A program made the position numbers and the translations under genes. Shown here one piece after another: positions 1 through 9,987 of a stretch of 64,000 bases of DNA; position 1 is the stretch's first letter, and every line of letters begins with the position of its first letter. The notes beneath the pieces are model-generated. The model ran no database searches, was not told the origin of the DNA, and worked only from the letters and a program-made list of their open reading frames with translations. Source of the DNA: Bolinopsis microptera (Eukaryota > Ctenophora > Tentaculata > Lobata > Bolinopsidae); NCBI RefSeq assembly GCF_026151205.1, contig NC_087082.1, positions 10,486,901 through 10,550,900 on the forward strand, in the 5' to 3' direction.

Positions 1-3000
1 ACACATGTTTCTTGAAACCAGAACCTGCTGCCTTACGACTTTCACTGAAGTCATCATCTACCATTAGTAAGCTATAAAGCTTAGTCCTCAATGCAACACT
101 GCTTGTTATTTGCTTACCCAAGGTTTCATCCTTAAACTTACCCGGCACACCCTCATTCACCTTACTGTAGAGAGGGTGGTCTGGAGGGTTTTTACTGAAG
201 TCAAAGTGGCTGCTGATATCCTTCATATCACGCACAAAGTTACTGCTTTGAAATTTAACCAAAACACTGTCAGTATCAGTGAGTAGCAACTCCACATCAG
301 GGAATTTTCTTTTGAGCACTTCATAGAAGAATTTAAAAACATGCAACTTTGAAGATTCCAAAATTCTGAATCCTGTGTAGATCGGTTTATTGAGCATAAC
401 GGTATAGTATGTTTCGCTATCTCCACAGCTACCAAATCATCGCTAATGATGTTGAACTGTGTAAACCCCTCCTTACTAACTTGCCGAAAATGTTGATCAA
501 CTTGCCCAATCAAGGTAACATTCCGATACTTCCTCACCGATTCCATGCTTTTACCGAATATGAAGTTAATAGCGTTTTTATGGAAGTACTTCTTATTCTT
601 TGATGTTGCAGTTCGCCGTTGCTAAGTATGGTAACTTGCCCATTTTCTCAGCCATGCTCGTTGGTTAAAAGATATAACCCTCCTAATCTTTGTTACCCTA
701 CCACCCTTGTTGACGAAGTATTGAAGGTTAGCAAGATCAAGCACGTAGGATTCCTTGTCATGAAGATTAGGTGCCAACTTTACCGACTTGAACTGGCTAG
801 ACATTCCTCTCTTCTCTCGAATATTTGCTGAGTATGGGGATATATCCTTTTCAGTAATTTCCATTCTCTCAGGGAATATTGGGTATTGGTTAAGTTCATC
901 ATGAAATTCGTCAGGTATTGTAGCATCTATTTCAAGAATGTACCCCCTATCACCGTCAGCATCTTTATTCAACATTTCTTGCAGAGAGTTCTCGCTTAGG
1001 TCCTCCCATTTAAAACCATCATACGGTAACTTACCCATCTTACCAAACCCGTAAAGATTCACAGCATCGAAGAACTGGATATACGTCTCAGGTTGTGAAG
1101 AATCATAACCAGGGATATATGGATTATTAGCTGTAGCATAACATTTCATCACATTACTTATACCTCCACGTATTCCACTTTCAATCATTAAGTACAAATC
1201 AATATCTTTGACATATTCTAACCTCGGTCTAGTCATTTTGAGGGCTGCATCCCAGGAAAAGGATGGTCCACTCACATAATGAGCCGGTTCGAGCCCCATA
1301 TTCTCGAGACACCATTTTCTATATCCAGACCATACATCAGCCGTCAAGAGGACATCTAGAATATTATACAGCTTCAACAAATCACCAACCATCACCAAGT
1401 TAAACCTACGGATAACTTTCTGTAGATGTTCCCATTCATCATCGGTCACCCTGGTATCTGTTAGATCATTGTGAAACTCAGCTCTACCCGGAATAGGATC
1501 GGTAAGACGGTCTTGTGAGTCTAAATAATCATAACAAAAGATACCTTTTCTCGAAAGCAGCTCCACATCAGCATCATTACCTTGTAAGATGGTGTAGACA
1601 TACTCACGAACGTTTCTAAATGCTAAAGGTCCATCAAGATCTTTGACTAGATTGTCCAAGCTGCCGTTGAGATGTCTGCAACTGTCTATGAATTTCAGGC
1701 GTGGTGTCTTGATAGAAATATACTTCTCAAGGTTTTTAGGTAGCAACTTGACCCTATTAAGAATATCCCTATTTTCTTGACAAATCTCTTTAATGAACAG
1801 GTGCAAGTCGTAGGATGAAAGATTATGTGCAATCACTGTAAGATGTTTCTCAGTCTTTCTTTGTTGGTTACACGTGGAATGTGCTGGCCCGATATAGTTA
1901 CTGGTCTGCCCAGACTTTAAGGGGTAATGCTGATGGTCTCTAACTCTAGTATCGCTAGGTAGGAATGGTTTGAGACAGATGTGACAATTGATAGCTGTTT
2001 CATGATCCATCTCCTCAAAAGGCGTGAGGGGTGTCATAGGTTCATTTGAAAAGATTATGGGTTTAAGACAGTCATAAAGTTTCTCAAGACGCCTGACAAG
2101 GTATTCTGCACAGTGAGGTCCATCATAATACTCAACGGGAAGATCCCATTCCGTATACTCATCAGAACACACTTTTAAGGCATATGAACAGGCTACATGT
2201 TTAGAAATAACCGTTGTCTTCTTACCCATCGATCTTTCTTCTGGAACTAAGGTTGATTCCAAGTCTAAGACGATCCATACAGGCACAGAAACCGTTTTCC
2301 GAAAAGCTGTGAATTCCAAATACTTCTCCTTAGGAAAGTATACAGTCTGTAAACCTTTTTTATCACAAGATTTTTTGTGTTCGTCTAATGATGCCTGTGA
2401 AGCCTTCAGTGTATGACATCCTAGACAGACAAAATGCATGTGACTATTTTTAGCTACACAGAGAAGCCGGGGTAGATTTGTTATGAGGATGTAGTGGAAA
2501 TTCAGGTTATCATCCGTTATACGAAGCAAGTTTGTCACCTTTGTGAACTTATCCTTTGGGGATCTTCTTTCTGTGTAGAACCCGTATTTCTTTTTCCACC
2601 CTAATACGTTAACCCCTCTACCATTAAGATCTTCAAAGCTTGAAATATCATCTAAGCTCATTGGGAATTTGATTCCGGTAACATCATGCTCATTCATGAA
2701 CCTTCTGTAATACCCTTGTCTTGAAGGGGTATTGGTTTCGAGATGATGATCATCAGCAATGATAGACCATAGAAAGCATAAATGGTCAGATCTGTTCACA
2801 ATGTTCAAAATACACCTCTTTTTAGATGCCAATTCGTGTGGTGTCTCGATATAACTACCAGCTCTATGCAGATTGAAGGGTGTTACATTTAGTTTAACAG
2901 TATTCAAGCTAGAAACAATCCAACCACCCCCTAGAGAAATGAAATCATCAACTCGTTGGATAAGCTTAAGCAAATGTTCCATCACAACCTTATCAATGAT

Positions 3001-3629
3001 ACTGCTCGCTAGTAGCTCGTTGGCTCTTGTTGTGAAATGTTGAACCAGTTTTTTATCACCTATTGCCTCTATGAACTCCATCTCAATGCTCATATAAAAC
3101 TTCAAAGCACCAAATTCATTTAATAACTCTCCCAACAAGACCACGATCCTACTTTCGAGTTTATGAGGATATTGAAGAAATCTGGTGAAGGGAGTGATAT
3201 AATGACCAAATTGTAGACCCTAAAGTAACCATCTACAGCGGATGCCTCAAGTCGAACCTCACCACATTTATGAGCCCTTCTTCTACCTGATGAGGTGAAA
3301 CATTCCCGACAGGATGTACACTCATAGGTCAGTACCGTACACTTGGTATGGTCCTGACCATTGTTGACATTGTTAGCACAAAACAGGCACTTCTCCGTAC
3401 AACATTTTTCAGAAGTAGTTTCATTACCACAAAGTCTACATATGGAGACCAACCTGTCGATGATTAGGAAGAGCTTGATAAGCTGACTGTTCACCGCTTG
3501 GGTGAGCATTGCTCTCATCTGAGTAGGCCATGTCGGGCTGTGAAATACTGTGGGAAATATGTATCGTCCCCCGCCTTCATAATGTGCGGTGAAATGGCAG
3601 ACAAACTTTCGTTCCCTGGTATATTCCAC
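1..3629 (-). pseudogene. PolB: Polinton protein-primed DNA polymerase B, disrupted, C-terminus off window
   Basis: The longest open piece is 622-3144 (840 codons). In it I see Exo I (DLES near residue 295), a CHIC / DHQH / H-x2-C zinc or HNH-like insertion (about 387-425), Exo II (HNLSSYDLH, about 440), Exo III (YNILD, about 593), an SGIRGG pre-motif and polymerase motif A (DAVNLYG, about 693). Motif B (NFIFGKSME) lies downstream in the same frame after an in-frame TAG at 622-624. Motif C (TDTDS) follows after a further frame change near 380-400. The N-terminal part (3120-3629) is Cys-rich, with several CxxC pairs, and sits in another frame; the change occurs near 3130. It would replicate the element by protein priming. 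Three breaks make this copy very likely inactive. Confidence 0.93.
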
Positions 3630-3744
3630 TATCCAGTTCTCGATCCGATCTAATATGAGTGATCCGGGTAAGAACGTATAAGATTTAATTTTGTTTATTA
3701 CTATTTAATTGTCAAGGGGAAAGAAAAAAAGTTCCAAAACTTAA

Positions 3745-4287
3745 ATGTACGGAAAACTTACCATTTGGTTGAGAAGTAATTTTAATACAACCATAACTCT
3801 TTATATAGGTTATGGATCAAAAGAAAATTTCCATGTGGTGTATGTGCTTACCGAAATAATAGTACGGTTATCAGAGAAGGACTGTATGGGTTGTAGGGAC
3901 AGAAAGAAGAGTAAACTACTACACATGTGTAGACAGGTAAATCGTGTCTAGAGTTTCAATTGAATTGACCAAGAATGATAGTTAAATATTTTGTATTCAG
4001 GTTTCACTTTTGGGACAGTTTTTCAAGTATTACAACCATGCTAAAGCCGTACTACTGGATAATATGGCAGAGATTATGGAAAAGCATGAAATGGATTACG
4101 ATGAATCATCTACTGAGATGTTGATACAATTCTTAAACTGGAGTTCACCACAGGCAATTTACTATGGTAATTTACTTATTTTGATATAAGCTCTACGCTG
4201 GTTCAACCTAAGTTAACATTTAATTCATGAATAATTGTAGGTGGGTATCTTGAAGATGATGAACCTTTACAAGACCTAGAACTGTAA
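3745..4287 (+). CDS. Small spliced Polinton protein with Cys-His cluster, function unknown
   Basis: Three exons fit GT-AG rules and keep frame: 3745-3936, 4001-4166 and 4241-4287 (TAA at 4285). The introns are 64 and 74 bp. The predicted protein (about 134 aa) has a DCMGC...HMC cluster near residue 50-63, followed by a helical, acidic C-terminal half ending DLEL. I recall a similar C-x2-C...H-x-C small protein in other Polintons but know of no assigned function. The start is the first ATG in frame; an upstream exon cannot be excluded. The last codons lie at the start of a 166-bp tandem duplication. Confidence 0.6.
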
Positions 4288-4316
4288 TGACGTCACGGAT
4301 TGTAATCTATATAAAG
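4288..4316 (+). promoter_or_regulatory. CRE-like TGACGTCA plus TATA box, copy 1
   Basis: A perfect CREB/ATF palindrome TGACGTCA is followed 12 bp later by CTATATAAAG, about 27 bp upstream of an ATG at 4343. The arrangement resembles a compact viral promoter. A second identical set lies 166 bp downstream. Function is inferred from motifs only. Confidence 0.5.
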
Positions 4317-4453
4317 AATGAGCCTCCTCAACCCTGACAATCATGTTTGGATATCTGGTAAACAAGTTAACTGTTGACTCAACCTTTTGGTTTTATGTCT
4401 CAGTCCAAATCTATAATGAAGTTGATGAACCTTTACAAGACCTAGAACTGTAA

Positions 4454-4482
4454 TGACGTCACGGATTGTAATCTATATAAAG
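4454..4482 (+). promoter_or_regulatory. CRE-like TGACGTCA plus TATA box, copy 2
   Basis: This is the second copy of the duplicated module, with TGACGTCA at 4454-4461 and a TATA box at 4473-4482. It lies 27 bp before the ATG of the 4509-4916 gene, so it is the likely driver of that gene. Confidence 0.5.
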
Positions 4483-4508
4483 AATGAGCCTCCTCAACCC
4501 TGACAATC

Positions 4509-4916
4509 ATGTTTGGATATCTGGTAAACAAGTTAACTGTTGACTCAACCTTTTGGTTTTATGTCTCAGTCCAAATCTATAATGAAGTTGGTGGAAATGT
4601 CCAACTTGTTAAAGGAAAGGTATTCGACAAACTGCTCATCAAAAAGATGGTGGACATCGAGTGTGGTTCGCCTGTCAGATTTGAAATCAAGAATATACAG
4701 AGGAAAACGAGGACTTACATCAACATTATTGATATAGAACCAACTGATTTCGAAACATGTGACAAATGTTTTAAACCAATGGAAAATGAGAGATGTATCA
4801 AGTGTGAAACTAATGGTTCAGAGAGGTTGGAAGGAGTGTTTGAAATTATGGATGTTAGTGATGAGGAGTACGGTCGAAGATTTATCCTACGATATAGATA
4901 TGAACTTCCCTATTGA
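4509..4916 (+). CDS. Small zinc-knuckle protein, possible OB-fold nucleic-acid binder
   Basis: This open frame of 135 codons contains two CxxC pairs (CDKC and CIKC, near residues 84-98) that could form a zinc knuckle. They follow a beta-rich segment of alternating hydrophobic residues that could be an OB-like fold. A single-strand DNA-binding role would suit a protein-primed replicon, but this is inference from composition. The first 27 codons derive from the duplicated 166-bp unit. TATA and CRE-like sites lie just upstream. Its end overlaps the next small ORF. Confidence 0.6.
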   Translation: MFGYLVNKLTVDSTFWFYVSVQIYNEVGGNVQLVKGKVFDKLLIKKMVDIECGSPVRFEIKNIQRKTRTYINIIDIEPTDFETCDKCFKPMENERCIKCETNGSERLEGVFEIMDVSDEEYGRRFILRYRYELPY

Positions 4917-5136
4917 AAACCTTGAAGCTTATGTGAAGTCCAACTGGACAACGATAAAGGAAACAGAAAATTTGAGTGATGTCGGAAAACTAGTCTCCCT
5001 GTTCACCCTATTCCAGCTGCTTGTTTGTAAGTATAAAATAATCAGTGATACAAACAGCATTGCATTTCTAGCTTTTCTGTTTATTGAACTGACCTCTGAA
5101 ATCTTAAACTGGAAAGATGAAGTGTCGGTTCTGTAA
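4900..5136 (+). CDS. Small Polinton ORF, unknown function
   Basis: A 78-codon frame begins at ATG 4900 and overlaps the end of the preceding gene by 17 bp. It contains a hydrophobic central stretch (about residues 29-66). It also overlaps the next ORF by 20 bp, matching the tight overlap style of this element. I do not recognise it. The frame stays open further upstream, so the start is uncertain. Confidence 0.35.
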   Translation: MNFPIENLEAYVKSNWTTIKETENLSDVGKLVSLFTLFQLLVCKYKIISDTNSIAFLAFLFIELTSEILNWKDEVSVL

Positions 5137-5365
5137 TATACGGTACACCCGAAGACACAACTGTCCACGACTCATATGCTATAGAGTTATCAGACGATTC
5201 ATGTTGGACGTTGTTTACGATTATAAACCAACAGACCCTGAACAACTACTTTCATTTGCTATGGATAAAGTGACAAGGGAAATGTTATTCGGTTTTTCAT
5301 CGAACATTAAAAGTGTATTTCTGGAATATATACCATTCTTTTGTGACGAATTTGATCTTTGTTGA
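5117..5365 (+). CDS. Small Cys-rich Polinton ORF, unknown function
   Basis: This 82-codon frame begins CRFC...H.C, suggesting a small N-terminal zinc-binding motif, followed by an apparently helical region. It overlaps the preceding ORF by 20 bp and ends just before a TATA box at 5366. I do not recognise the family. Confidence 0.45.
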   Translation: MKCRFCNIRYTRRHNCPRLICYRVIRRFMLDVVYDYKPTDPEQLLSFAMDKVTREMLFGFSSNIKSVFLEYIPFFCDEFDLC

Positions 5366-5375
5366 GTATATAAGC
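5366..5375 (+). promoter_or_regulatory. TATA box for the 5401 gene
   Basis: GTATATAAGC lies 26 bp before the ATG at 5401. It resembles the TATA boxes before the 7085 and 7931 genes. Confidence 0.5.
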
Positions 5376-5400
5376 AGCTGAGTGGTTTGATTTGTTTAAA

Positions 5401-6071
5401 ATGGAAAAACTTATTGTAATTTCGATGGCTAATTTCTTTAATCGTAAAGAAGACCCGAAACCTTTACCAATACCTTCAAAGAATAAATCTAAGTTATATG
5501 AAACATTGAAAATGCTAGAAAAGTGAGTGATTTAACATATTTTTATTAACCTAGGTTTTTAGTATGAATGTCTATATTGGACTCGAGGGGTTTGTGCTCA
5601 AGCGTATGTACGTTGTAAAGGAACTGACTGTACTGTATGATAATGGTAGTATGGATCACTACTTGTTTGCACCACCAACAACCCTACGACTAACCGGTGC
5701 AGAGGCAACCACCGTCCGTTACGCATCAAAGCACCTTAATGGACTCTCATTCAATGATGGGTGTATCCCATTTGAGGATATTTACACCATCATACGGAAA
5801 TTGGCAGGTAGACATCTCTCCTAATATTGGTAGGTTATTGTAGAATTATTTCTACTTATAAACTTTTTCTTCAGGGTTTAAAATCCACACACATGGGTCA
5901 GCAGCAGTGAACTTTCTCTTGCAACACCTTCCAGACTCCTATATCATCAATACAGCTACAATTGCCAAGTTCCCTCTCGAGCTTGTCCGACGAAATTGTG
6001 GACGTGATCACCCAGCACGCTACTGTAGCATGGCCAAGGCGTTTGAAATCAGAAAAATGTCAAGCCAGTAG
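5401..6071 (+). CDS. Spliced conserved Polinton protein, function unknown
   Basis: Three exons, 5401-5522, 5563-5807 and 5875-6071, join in frame through GT-AG introns of 40 and 67 bp. The central part (about residues 42-120) is beta-rich and contains GLEGF, HYLFAPP and LNGLSF. The last exon has a C-x3-HPARYCSM Cys-His cluster near the C-terminus. I recall this combination as a recurrent uncharacterised Polinton accessory protein, but no function is known to me. A TATA box lies upstream. It ends 132 bp from a convergent gene, with a GC-rich hairpin between them. Confidence 0.65.
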
Positions 6072-6152
6072 ACTTCCCAGACATCCCGTGATTTCCCCTC
6101 CGCGCCCCCCCACACCACGCTCAGGGCCCGCCACTGGAAGCCTGGGAAGTCT
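6070..6152. terminator. GC-rich inverted repeat between convergent genes
   Basis: An 11-bp perfect inverted repeat (AGACTTCCCAG at 6070-6080 and its complement at 6142-6152) encloses a C-rich loop. It sits exactly between the ends of the plus-strand 5401 gene and the minus-strand 6204 gene. A 3'-end or insulating role is inference. Confidence 0.3.
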
Positions 6153-6203
6153 TGGAAATCCAGGACAATTGAAATGCTTTTAAAAATTATATTACTAATT
6201 TTA

Positions 6204-7012
6204 TTATTTTACCACTAAATGAATGACTACTTGATTCGTAAACGTAATTGTGACACCATCAAGAGTCTGGAAATAGAAATTGATATGCATTAACCTATCG
6301 ACAGCAAATTCATGGAATAATACCATATAATTGGTAAAATATTTCCCTCCAGAGTTCATATCCATTGAGTCTAACACTCGTCTTTTGACACCGTCAATGT
6401 AGGTAGGCCTAATTGCATCACAGAATAGAAAAACTGGCTCTACGGTTGTCACTGGCTCGTCGAAGAGTTCTGGATGCTCGATCTCATGTGAAGTAAATCC
6501 AAACCGTTGGTCATTACTATTATCATATGGTGATTTTAACAGGTTGAATACATTATCTCGAGGGGACCAGAAATCTGTATGAGAGGGTCCACGTACTATT
6601 GTGAGACCACTATCCGCATAGTGTATAGAGGCATACATTCGTAAACCCTGCCCCTTGAACCAAGGTTTTTGGAAGTTTGTAACTTGAACATCACCCTCTG
6701 CATCAATAATATATGTTTGTTGGTTGATGCTACTTAGTCTTTCATAGAGATCCAGAAAGAGTCCAAAAATTGCATAGATAATCTGATCAGACCATTCCCA
6801 CTCGTAGGGTGGGAGTGAAAGAGTATGGACGATACCGCTGCTCGAGTCAAGCACTCTAACTTTATACCGAATTGGTGAATTTTCTATCTTCGGAAAGCTC
6901 ACCGATTTTAACCCCATCGCGATTTCCCGTGCACAGAAACAGGTCTATCAAAGGATGTTCTTATTACCTTTCCTTGGCCTGTCACGATTAGGCTCGTTGT
7001 AATCCCATCCAT
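6204..7012 (-). CDS. Penton-like minor capsid protein A, minus strand, frameshifted near N-terminus
   Basis: The main frame (6204-6917, 237 codons) ends with a Polinton minor-capsid-like segment: FCDAIRPTYIDG followed by VLDS, FHEF and a terminal beta-rich stretch ending HLVVK. An N-terminal part beginning at ATG 7012 (contains LIVTGQG and FDRPV) reads toward it but is one base out of frame. The break lies at a GGGG run near 6908-6911. The family forms the vertex capsomer and is a jelly-roll protein. It is transcribed away from a second penton-like gene starting 73 bp away at 7085, whose N-terminal pattern (VTG, N-terminal beta strands) is similar. Family assignment is by remembered motif pattern. 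Confidence 0.6.
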
Positions 7013-7045
7013 ATTTACCAACTTGATCAAAATTGCTCTTTTATA

Positions 7046-7057
7046 GTCTATATAATG
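7046..7057 (+). promoter_or_regulatory. TATA box in divergent penton promoter
   Basis: CTATATAATG lies about 28 bp before ATG 7085, within the 72-bp gap between the two divergent penton-like genes. The gap would have to serve both directions; no clear minus-strand TATA is evident. Confidence 0.45.
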
Positions 7058-7084
7058 TCAGTAAAACATGTATTATGCCACACC

Positions 7085-7908
7085 ATGGAATTAAGCCAGA
7101 ATTTTGTTGTTACTGGTAATTCCAGTGAGTTAGAGACCAATTTTTTCTACCCTGTACGTCTGGATGAGGGGTTTGAACTTGCTCTCAGTTATTTTTCTGT
7201 GGACCTGTTTGTAATGTGAATAATGAAGCTGATCTAATCTATCTGGTGAAAGGGGATGGTACGGGGATGTTGGTGGAAGAAAAGTTGATTGAAATTCCAC
7301 ATGGCTACTATCATACTACAGGTGAATTGATCGGGCAGATAAAAGTTTCAATCAATGAGTATTTGGATGAACATGAGGATGTCTGGGGGACGGCTAAAGC
7401 TAAAGTTGAATATAACGTCCAAAAAAGGGTGTGGACATTGATACTACCAAAAAAGCAGCACATATCAATTGCTCATGATAAGGCTTGGGACTGAGATATA
7501 CTCAACCTGTTTACTGGTCTAGACGGGGGTAACTATCTCGACTTGACTGTTTTAGAAGCTGCATTTGATGAAAATATCGATAGTGTGTTCATCTATTCGT
7601 CAGTTGTTCAAGAGTCATACATTGACACCCATCAATCACGGCTCCTCGCTATAGTACCACTTCGGGTAAACAGTAAATACACCCAATACGAACCAAGAAA
7701 TTTACGATTTTACAAGATTGCAATAGAAGAATTTTCATCAATTTTTATAGAACTGAGGAACAGTCGTGGGAATTTAATTGAATTGGCCACCAGCTCAGTT
7801 AGGTGTTCAAAGGCTGTTACCGGTCTTAATTTGACAGAATTGATGGGTAGAAAGTGTCACGATAAGTTTGTCATTTTAGGATTGACACTAAGAAACCTAT
7901 ATAAGTAG
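7085..7908 (+). pseudogene. Penton-like minor capsid protein B, broken by a frameshift and a stop
   Basis: Three collinear pieces are visible: 7085 to about 7200, 7216-7491 and 7495-7908. The first and second are out of frame with each other (change near 7200). The second and third are in the same frame, separated by TGA at 7492-7494. The C-terminal piece has the minor-capsid pattern: VFIYSSVVQESYI, a LLAIVPL strand, YEPRNLRFYKI and a terminal beta-rich stretch. The family is the Polinton penton. A TATA box precedes the first piece and another lies at the very end, for the next gene. Two breaks suggest a non-functional copy. Confidence 0.7.
7896..7906 (+). promoter_or_regulatory. TATA box for the 7931 capsid cluster
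   Basis: CCTATATAAGT overlaps the end of the penton B gene and lies about 25 bp before ATG 7931. It may drive the run 7931 (pVI/pX-like), 8226 (capsid) and 9545 (protease), which overlap at their ends. Confidence 0.5.
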
Positions 7909-7930
7909 TTGGATCACCTGATTTAGCAAA

Positions 7931-8233
7931 ATGGAAACTTTCGTTCCTAATAAAACTACGTTTGAAAAACTTTTCACTCAAACCGGTGGTTCGATCGATC
8001 GTTATATATTTGGAGCTCAGCAAGGTCAAGGACTCAGAAACTGGTTCGCTAAGATTTTCAGACACGTCCGTCCGATCCTGGGACGGGCTATAAATACAAT
8101 CCAACCAGAGCTTTCCGCCATCGGAGGTAAACTGATTGATAGTGCTAGTAACGCTGCTATAGACCAGATTGGTAAAGCTAGACAGAAAGCCAACGAGAAA
8201 ATCAAGCGTAAACGTGATAATCTAGATGGCTAA
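7931..8233 (+). CDS. pVI/pX-like small structural protein
   Basis: This intact frame has 100 codons. A Gly-rich hinge (GAQQGQGL) is followed by an amphipathic basic segment (WFAKIFRHVRPILG, about 38-52) and a Lys/Arg-rich tail. The layout resembles the membrane-active or core minor proteins encoded next to capsid genes in Polintons and adenoviruses. That role is inferred from position and composition. The stop overlaps the capsid start (ATGGCTAA region). Confidence 0.6.
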   Translation: METFVPNKTTFEKLFTQTGGSIDRYIFGAQQGQGLRNWFAKIFRHVRPILGRAINTIQPELSAIGGKLIDSASNAAIDQIGKARQKANEKIKRKRDNLDG

Positions 8234-9548
8234 ATTCAAGAATTCTAGTGAAGCTATTGATAGTTCTTTATTATTCTATTCTGGGGTCAAACCAACAAAC
8301 ACGTCGGTGAAGGAGATTTATGATCTCTTGGTATACCCTATAAACAGTGTCGAACAAACTGCTGGATCAACGATCACTTTTAATCTACCTGTGCAAGAGA
8401 CTGGCCTGCTTTGTGATGTGGAGATTGTAACAACATTTTATGTGGAGAATGGGGAAGCAGATTTGGATGCTAATGCACAAGTTTCCACAGTCAACATGAT
8501 CTCCTCGGCCATGTTTTCTCTGGTGGATGTTAGGATTGACGAAAGGATAAGTCTATGTCAACAAATGACGAACTCCTACAACATGTGTCACTTTTTTGAG
8601 ACTATGCTGATGAATGACCCAAATCGCGAGGATATTCTATTTTCCAGGGAAATGTTTTCGCTTGACACTGGAACTAAAGCTGAGAGTAATGGTCATGTGT
8701 TTTACCCTACTGCTGATGTGAAGAATCGTGGTGGTGAAAAGAGGGCCCATCGTATAGCCGGGTCTAAAAAAGTAACTGTTATGAGTAAACTTAATATACC
8801 TCTCTTTAAGCAACATAAGGCCCTTCCACCAGGGAGAAAAATTACAGTTGCGTTGACAAAGGCTAAGGATGAATATTGCCTCCTTGCTGAAGCAGATTCA
8901 GGGTGCAACCTTAAAATTGATGAGATATATCTCAAGTGTACATACATGAAACCAGAGGACACCCTCCTAAAGGTGATGATGTCCAAGTTGGCCATAACAC
9001 CTGTGACATATGAAGTTGATAGACAGTCTATCGTTGCTCGTTTGCTACCACAGGGAGCTAGAACTTACACAATAACAAATTTATTCGAAAAGGAGCTTCC
9101 AAAGTTTGTCCTTTTCTGTGTTCAAGAACCTACAGCGTTGAACGGAAGCTTCACCAAAAACCCATTCACCTTTCTGAATATCCAGAGTTTACAGGTCTAT
9201 ATCAATAACCGACAATATTTCGCAAAAGCATTGACTAACCAGCCTGACGGTGGGGATTGGAAGGTCAATTCAGCGTTATTGTTAGATAATCTATATAAGA
9301 CCGTTAAGAAAGACCATCAAGGTGCAATGATGGTTACTAGAGGAAACATCAATCTCTATCAGTTTTTTACCCTCTGCTTAACTGACGATCGAACCTACGA
9401 CTCGCACTACGGGCTAAAGCGGAGCAGTGATACCCGGATTGAGCTGGACTTGGGAGTTCAGAGTATATCTAATGTGGTTCTGATAGCTTATTGTCTTTAT
9501 GATCAACAGATTGTTTTAAATAAAGGAAGTATTGAGATATTAGAATGA
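8226..9548 (+). CDS. MCP: Polinton major capsid protein (double jelly-roll)
   Basis: This is an intact 440-codon frame of the usual size for the family. It is beta-rich throughout. The N-terminal part holds DLLVYPINSVEQ and a jelly-roll start; TFYVENG and VDVRID mark early strands; the C-terminal half includes YEVDRQS, NNRQYFAKAL and LYQFFTLCL, with a terminal SNVVLIAYCLYD strand. It would assemble the hexon-like shell with the pentons, processed by the neighbouring protease. It overlaps the pVI/pX-like gene by 8 bp and the protease start by 4 bp (ATGA). It is the best-preserved structural gene here while its neighbours carry breaks. Confidence 0.88.
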   Translation: MAKFKNSSEAIDSSLLFYSGVKPTNTSVKEIYDLLVYPINSVEQTAGSTITFNLPVQETGLLCDVEIVTTFYVENGEADLDANAQVSTVNMISSAMFSLVDVRIDERISLCQQMTNSYNMCHFFETMLMNDPNREDILFSREMFSLDTGTKAESNGHVFYPTADVKNRGGEKRAHRIAGSKKVTVMSKLNIPLFKQHKALPPGRKITVALTKAKDEYCLLAEADSGCNLKIDEIYLKCTYMKPEDTLLKVMMSKLAITPVTYEVDRQSIVARLLPQGARTYTITNLFEKELPKFVLFCVQEPTALNGSFTKNPFTFLNIQSLQVYINNRQYFAKALTNQPDGGDWKVNSALLLDNLYKTVKKDHQGAMMVTRGNINLYQFFTLCLTDDRTYDSHYGLKRSSDTRIELDLGVQSISNVVLIAYCLYDQQIVLNKGSIEILE

Positions 9549-9987
9549 ATGGAATAGAGATAGAACGTTATGTGGGGCTTGTACCAGAAACTACACGTTA
9601 TTTTAAGGGTGTTTACAGTTCTAACAATATGCCTATCTCAGAAACACCGTACTGTTTTATTGTAAATACCGAACCAAGTGATCAGCCAGGTGATCACTGG
9701 GTGGCTTTCTGGGTAAATGAAAAGTCCGTCGAATTTTTGATACCTATGGGCGGACCCCTTGGAACCAGATGTTTAGAAGTTCATTTTCTAGCTTTGTTGA
9801 CGGACGAGCATGTGTATATAATACAGTTATATTAGAGGGAATATTTTCGAAAACATGTGGACAATTTTCTATATATTACACCTGCTTACGATGTTTAGGG
9901 GTTACTTATGACGAGATTTTAAATTCGTTTAGTGTTAATGTTATCGTGAATGATAGGTTGGTAACAAATTTTCTTTCATGGATTTAA
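9545..9987 (+). pseudogene. PRO: Adenain-like maturation cysteine protease, frameshifted
   Basis: The first frame (9545-9835) carries the catalytic His context GDHWVAFW, and the expected acidic partner region follows at VEF. The rest of the protease, including the Cys context KTCGQFSIYY, lies in the frame ending at 9987. The frame change falls at a T run near 9733-9737. The family (C5/Ulp1-like) cleaves capsid precursors. The His and Cys are therefore separated by a single-base indel; this could be a real lesion or a homopolymer error. It starts on the capsid stop (ATGA) and its end overlaps the integrase start. Confidence 0.8.

Larger units (their letters stand above)
4258..4589 (+). repeat. 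166-bp tandem duplication carrying a promoter
   Basis: Two essentially identical copies lie at 4258-4423 and 4424-4589. Each contains the end of the preceding gene (DEPLQDLEL stop), the palindrome TGACGTCA (4288-4295 and 4454-4461), a TATA box CTATATAAAG (4307-4316 and 4473-4482) and the first codons of the next gene. The near-identity implies a recent event. The first copy creates a short ORF (4343-4453) that starts like the 4509 gene and stops inside the duplicated tail. Confidence 0.92.
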
